From assembly GCA_034003625.1 (NCBI GenBank), contig JAVEYG010000001.1, positions 124,001 through 188,000 on the forward strand: DNA of 64,000 nt. The letters run 5' to 3'. The position numbers were made by a program, and so were the translations under genes. Origin of the DNA: GWE2-42-39 sp034003625 (GTDB lineage: Bacteria > Bacteroidota > Bacteroidia > Bacteroidales > Prolixibacteraceae). The notes below the pieces were generated by a model. The model was not told the DNA's origin. It ran no database searches and saw only the letters and a program-made list of their open reading frames with translations. This document shows, piece after piece, positions 60,600 through 64,000 of this stretch (within the stretch, counting starts at the first letter, position 1; each line of letters starts with the position of its first letter).

Positions 60600-63500
60600 T
60601 TATAATCTCACCCTGCTGCGGGGACGCTGTACCTCTTCCCGGGAGATGGCCTCCTTCGCTTTTGTGTGCCCGTTCAGCTCTTTCCCTGTTGCCAACGGAA
60701 TGACCGGGGTTACTTTTTCCACGGTCACCTCCCGTTGATCTTCCTGCCGCTGGTGCTGCCTAAGCTGGTTTTCCTGTATTTTAATGGCGATCTGCCTTTC
60801 CAGCCCGGACAGTTCACGTTTTAGTTCCTGCAGTTCCTGTTCTTTCGGAAACGGTTTACCGGTAAGCTGTTCCAGCCTGGGGATTTCCGCTTCCAGTTCG
60901 GCAAGCATCTTTGTATATCGTTCCCTTAACCCTTCCACCCGGTCAATGGCATTCAGAAAATAGCGGGCGGCCAGCTTTGGATTATCAGTATTGGGTATTC
61001 CTTTATTATAGGTGTACTTAATTCCGCCTTCGTGGCTTTGTGCATAAAAACTGTTGGAATACCGGTATTCAATCACCCCGTTTTCTTCATATGCCTCCCG
61101 TTGCCTGTGGATATACAGGTCAAAACCATAAAGGCTGCCGATCTTCTCCCGGTCTTCTTCCCCGGGTCCCGGCGCCCAATGCCGGTAAAGCTGAATGATG
61201 TGCCTTCCGGTCTCCTCGCTGTCGGCGGTGCTCGTCCCGCTAAGCCGGATGGGATTGGCCTTAAACCCATCCTGATCCGTCTCAAGCCTGCTCTTGTAAC
61301 GGGTCTCATCGCCGGTCAGTTGCTCCAGGGTTTTTACTGTCACGACCCGGTCACTCTGAAGATTTTCCAGTTGATGGCGGCTCCGGGTCATTTCTTTAAA
61401 ATGGGCTACCTTAAGGCTCTCTGTCACGGCTATCTTTTTTTCCAGCTTTGATTTTTTCAGAAGCGTTGTATCACCCGACAGGATAGCAATGTATTCGGAG
61501 AAATTCATGCCGCTTTTTTCATCGATCGCGCCTTCATCGATCGTCCGGACATTCAGTTCGGCATTTTTCATCTGGAAAATGAAGGTCTGCTTGTTTTTCA
61601 GCAGGTTGAACTTGTAGTTGTCGAGCGACTGCTCAACGGCATATACGTAGTTCTGTACCTTGTTATCGTAATACTGTTTGGCAATCCGGTTCCCCTGCCT
61701 GGCCCCGCGTCCGCCGCGCTGCTCCAGTTCTGAAGGCTTCCAGGGAATGTCCAGGTGGTGCATGGCTACCACCCGTTCCTGCACATTCAGACCGGTCCCG
61801 GCTTTTTCCGTACTGCCCATCAGGATGCGGATCTCGCCCCTGTTCATTTTGCGCAGCAGTTCCGGTTTCTTTTTGTCCGTCCATTCGTGAATAAAGGTGA
61901 TTTCCCTGGCAGGAATGTTAAAGTCCCTGGTCAGCTTTTCTTTCAGGGCATCGTAGATATTGAACGCGCCCGGTTTTGGGGTGCCGATGTCGGAAAAGAC
62001 GAGCTGCGTGCCTTTGTGCGGCGCCGTCCGGATATAGATTTCCGCAATCCTGCGGGCGCTTACATTGACTTTATTGTCGGGATGATCGCTGTATTTTTGT
62101 TCGCTGATAAGCCGCATATCCGTTGACATCTTCTTGGCGTAATTCGTGGCGATCAGCATCCGCCCCTTGTCTTCCTCCGGCGTCAGTTTGCCCCGGCCGA
62201 TCAGCTGCCCGTCACCGGTACGGGCAAATTGCATCAGGTTTTTAATAAAATCGCTTTGTTCAGGTGTCGGTTTAATATTCACCAGGGTTTCTGACAGCTC
62301 CGGCCTATCAAGTTTGATATGTTTGGCCGTTTTGTAATCCGTGATTTCGTTATAAAACAAAGCCAGCTCCGGCACCTTGATAAAATGGCGGAAACGTTCT
62401 TTGGCAATGATCTCGTTGGTTACCGAGAACTCAAAATCGGTGGTCTTGCGGGCGAAAACAGCCGCCCATCCGTCAAAGTTTTCAATCTGCTGACGCTCCA
62501 TTTCTTTTGGGCGCAGGTACTTAAATAACAGATACATTTCTGTCAGGCTGTTCGAGATGGGCGTTCCGGAAAGAAAGGTCACGCACAGATCGGCATCGAA
62601 TTTCTCCTGGAGGGCGCGCACTGCAAAAAGCATATTGAGCGCCTTCCCGCTACCTTCCGTATTGCCCAGCCCGGCCACCCGGTTATGCCTTGTTGTGAAA
62701 GTCAGGTTCTTGAACTTATGGCTTTCATCCACGAACAGGTGGTCGATGCCCGTTTCCAGGAAGTTGATGCCCGCATCTTTCTTTTCCTCCAGGTTCTTTA
62801 CCACGGTTTTTAATTGGCCTGTCAGGTTGTTCTTGCGGATCTCCAGGCCTTTGCGCATCTTTTTTGAAATATCCCCGCCCAGGTCTTTCAGGGTATCCAG
62901 GTCCTTTTCCAGGTTATCCAGTTCGGCCTGTAAAATCTGTTTTTGTATTTCCGGCGACTGCGGGATCTTGCCGAACTGGTCATGGGTCATGATGATACAG
63001 TCCCAGTTGTTGTTTTTGATCTCATGAAACAGGCGCAGCCTTTTGTCCGGGCTAAAATCTTTTTCTCCCGGGAAAAGGATCCGGGCTTTGGGATAGGCCT
63101 TTTTATAGGTTTCCGCGATTTGGCCTACATTGGCTTTTAATGCCAGTATCGCAGGCTTATGGATAATCCCCAGCCGTTTCATTTCCTGAGCGGAAACGAT
63201 CATGGTGAGCGTTTTGCCCAGCCCGACTTCGTGGTCGATCAGGGCGCCGCGGTTCTGGATGATCCGCCAGGCAGCATTCTTCTGCGAGCTGTACAGGTCG
63301 TCAATCCCCAGGGCCTTTTTGTCAAGACCGGGAAATTTCAAATGACTGCCGTCATATTCCCTGAGCACGTAACAATTGAAGGTATCATTATACAGGTTCT
63401 CAATATGCTTCTTGTCCGTCCCGGGCAGTTCTTTTAACCAGTCTGTTAACCCGCCGCGCATCTGTTCGATCTTCTGGTGGGCCAGTTGGATGGCCTCATT

Positions 63501-64000
63501 GTCCGGCACCCGGATCATGGTATCGTTGGGGCCCTTTACCTCGTAAGTAAAAAAGGGCGTGGTATTTTCCAGCGCGTGTTCCAGCAAGGTGTAACCATAA
63601 GTGGTCCTGCCGCTTTTGGGGGTGACGGCAAATTCCCTGTCCACTTTGGTGTTGTGCCCGGTACTGACCTTAAAAGCATCCAGCGAGGGGAAGTAGGCAA
63701 TGGTGGTATCCTGCTCAAATAAAGCGGTCGCATAGCGTTCATAATACCGGGAAGGAATCCAGCGTTCGCCCAGGTTAAAATCCAGCAGTTCGAAAGGGAT
63801 ATGTTCGGGCTGTACTTTCCGGATGGCTTCCAGGCTTCGCCGGTACTGAAGATGGTCAGGCCGGTTTTCCGTCATGCGTTCCGCCTGCCGGAGCTTTTCC
63901 ACTACATTGCCGCTCAGGTACCGGTCTGCTGTTTCCCATTCGGCGTTGGCCGGGTTCAGGTACACATGGCTACCCAAACGGCTGATGACTTCATTTTCTT
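60600..64000 (-). CDS. ICE-borne SNF2/DEAD-like helicase, C-terminal part (5' end outside window)
   Basis: The frame is open to the right window edge; ~1133 residues are visible, and the TTG at 63977 is not a supported start. Walker A is DHEVGLGKTLTMIVSAQEM, the DEAD-like box is DHLFVDESHKFKNLTF, then VTFLSGTPISNSLTEMY, and motif VI is QRGGRGARQGNR. The last ~250 residues are charged helices/coiled coil. Large proteins of this type in Bacteroidota mobile elements often carry an N-6 DNA methylase domain N-terminal to the helicase; that part, if present, lies outside the window. It sits 19 nt upstream of traF, so it is transcribed with the transfer genes. A role in DNA processing or anti-defence is possible. 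Confidence 0.8.
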   Translation of the reverse strand, partial: ENEVISRLGSHVYLNPANAEWETADRYLSGNVVEKLRQAERMTENRPDHLQYRRSLEAIRKVQPEHIPFELLDFNLGERWIPSRYYERYATALFEQDTTIAYFPSLDAFKVSTGHNTKVDREFAVTPKSGRTTYGYTLLEHALENTTPFFTYEVKGPNDTMIRVPDNEAIQLAHQKIEQMRGGLTDWLKELPGTDKKHIENLYNDTFNCYVLREYDGSHLKFPGLDKKALGIDDLYSSQKNAAWRIIQNRGALIDHEVGLGKTLTMIVSAQEMKRLGIIHKPAILALKANVGQIAETYKKAYPKARILFPGEKDFSPDKRLRLFHEIKNNNWDCIIMTHDQFGKIPQSPEIQKQILQAELDNLEKDLDTLKDLGGDISKKMRKGLEIRKNNLTGQLKTVVKNLEEKKDAGINFLETGIDHLFVDESHKFKNLTFTTRHNRVAGLGNTEGSGKALNMLFAVRALQEKFDADLCVTFLSGTPISNSLTEMYLLFKYLRPKEMERQQIENFDGWAAVFARKTTDFEFSVTNEIIAKERFRHFIKVPELALFYNEITDYKTAKHIKLDRPELSETLVNIKPTPEQSDFIKNLMQFARTGDGQLIGRGKLTPEEDKGRMLIATNYAKKMSTDMRLISEQKYSDHPDNKVNVSARRIAEIYIRTAPHKGTQLVFSDIGTPKPGAFNIYDALKEKLTRDFNIPAREITFIHEWTDKKKPELLRKMNRGEIRILMGSTEKAGTGLNVQERVVAMHHLDIPWKPSELEQRGGRGARQGNRIAKQYYDNKVQNYVYAVEQSLDNYKFNLLKNKQTFIFQMKNAELNVRTIDEGAIDEKSGMNFSEYIAILSGDTTLLKKSKLEKKIAVTESLKVAHFKEMTRSRHQLENLQSDRVVTVKTLEQLTGDETRYKSRLETDQDGFKANPIRLSGTSTADSEETGRHIIQLYRHWAPGPGEEDREKIGSLYGFDLYIHRQREAYEENGVIEYRYSNSFYAQSHEGGIKYTYNKGIPNTDNPKLAARYFLNAIDRVEGLRERYTKMLAELEAEIPRLEQLTGKPFPKEQELQELKRELSGLERQIAIKIQENQLRQHQRQEDQREVTVEKVTPVIPLATGKELNGHTKAKEAISREEVQRPRSRVRL

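Overview
The window looks like a chromosome segment of a member of the Bacteroidota. The evidence is TonB-dependent receptors with a carboxypeptidase-type N-terminal domain, ECF sigma/anti-sigma pairs, OMP beta-barrels, candidate TTTG/TAnnTTTG promoters, few Shine-Dalgarno sites, and CTnDOT-type tra genes. A marine or anaerobic Marinilabiliales-like host is a guess; the sequence does not fix the order. There is no rRNA and no CRISPR array. One tRNA, tRNA-Ser(CGA), is present.

Layout. (a) 1-7.5 kb: the end of a sulfatase-like gene, a secreted EF-hand-type protein with a DUF4861-like C-terminus, then asmA-like and cinA on the minus strand. (b) 7.6-15.5 kb: a small Asp/Glu-rich protein, an operon of two serpins plus a lipoprotein, a lipoprotein, an ECF sigma factor with an anti-sigma/OMP partner, a small frameshifted gene and a type II NADH dehydrogenase. 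(c) 15.5-23.6 kb: palindromic repeats, then ctpA-pnuC-nadR, cysK-cysE (cysteine synthesis), a THUMP-domain rRNA methyltransferase and a CPA2 antiporter. (d) 24-30.5 kb: a visibly more A/T-rich heavy-metal efflux cluster (His-rich small protein, CusB-, CusA- and CusC-like), closed by a terminator and a MITE-like 29-bp perfect inverted repeat. (e) 30.7-47 kb: ychF, a TonB receptor, acyl-CoA dehydrogenase, asnB, gdhA, a thioesterase with an SDR, a sensor kinase, and a GT2/GT39/PAP2 envelope group. asnB and gdhA (nitrogen assimilation) converge on shared terminators.

(f) 47.2-64 kb: tRNA-Ser followed by an integrative and conjugative element that runs past the window end. Its first gene is a large serine recombinase whose stop codon lies inside the 3' end of the tRNA. 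Then come two small genes, a DUF3945-like protein and a minus-strand transfer operon that reads from right to left: helicase (partial), traF, traG, three TraI-like paralogues, traJ, traK, traL, traM, traN. These encode a VirB3/4/6/8/9/10-like type IV secretion apparatus.

The most unusual signal is a duplicated intergenic cassette in this operon (between traK and traL, and again between traM and traN). Each copy holds an in-sense 25-26 codon mini-ORF with the shared pattern MKRA-R-IP...HPG-FHPL. Other points worth a look are the recombinase/tRNA overlap, the inverted repeat at 30417-30528, the operator-like palindrome upstream of gdhA, and the frameshifted gene at 13980-14193.
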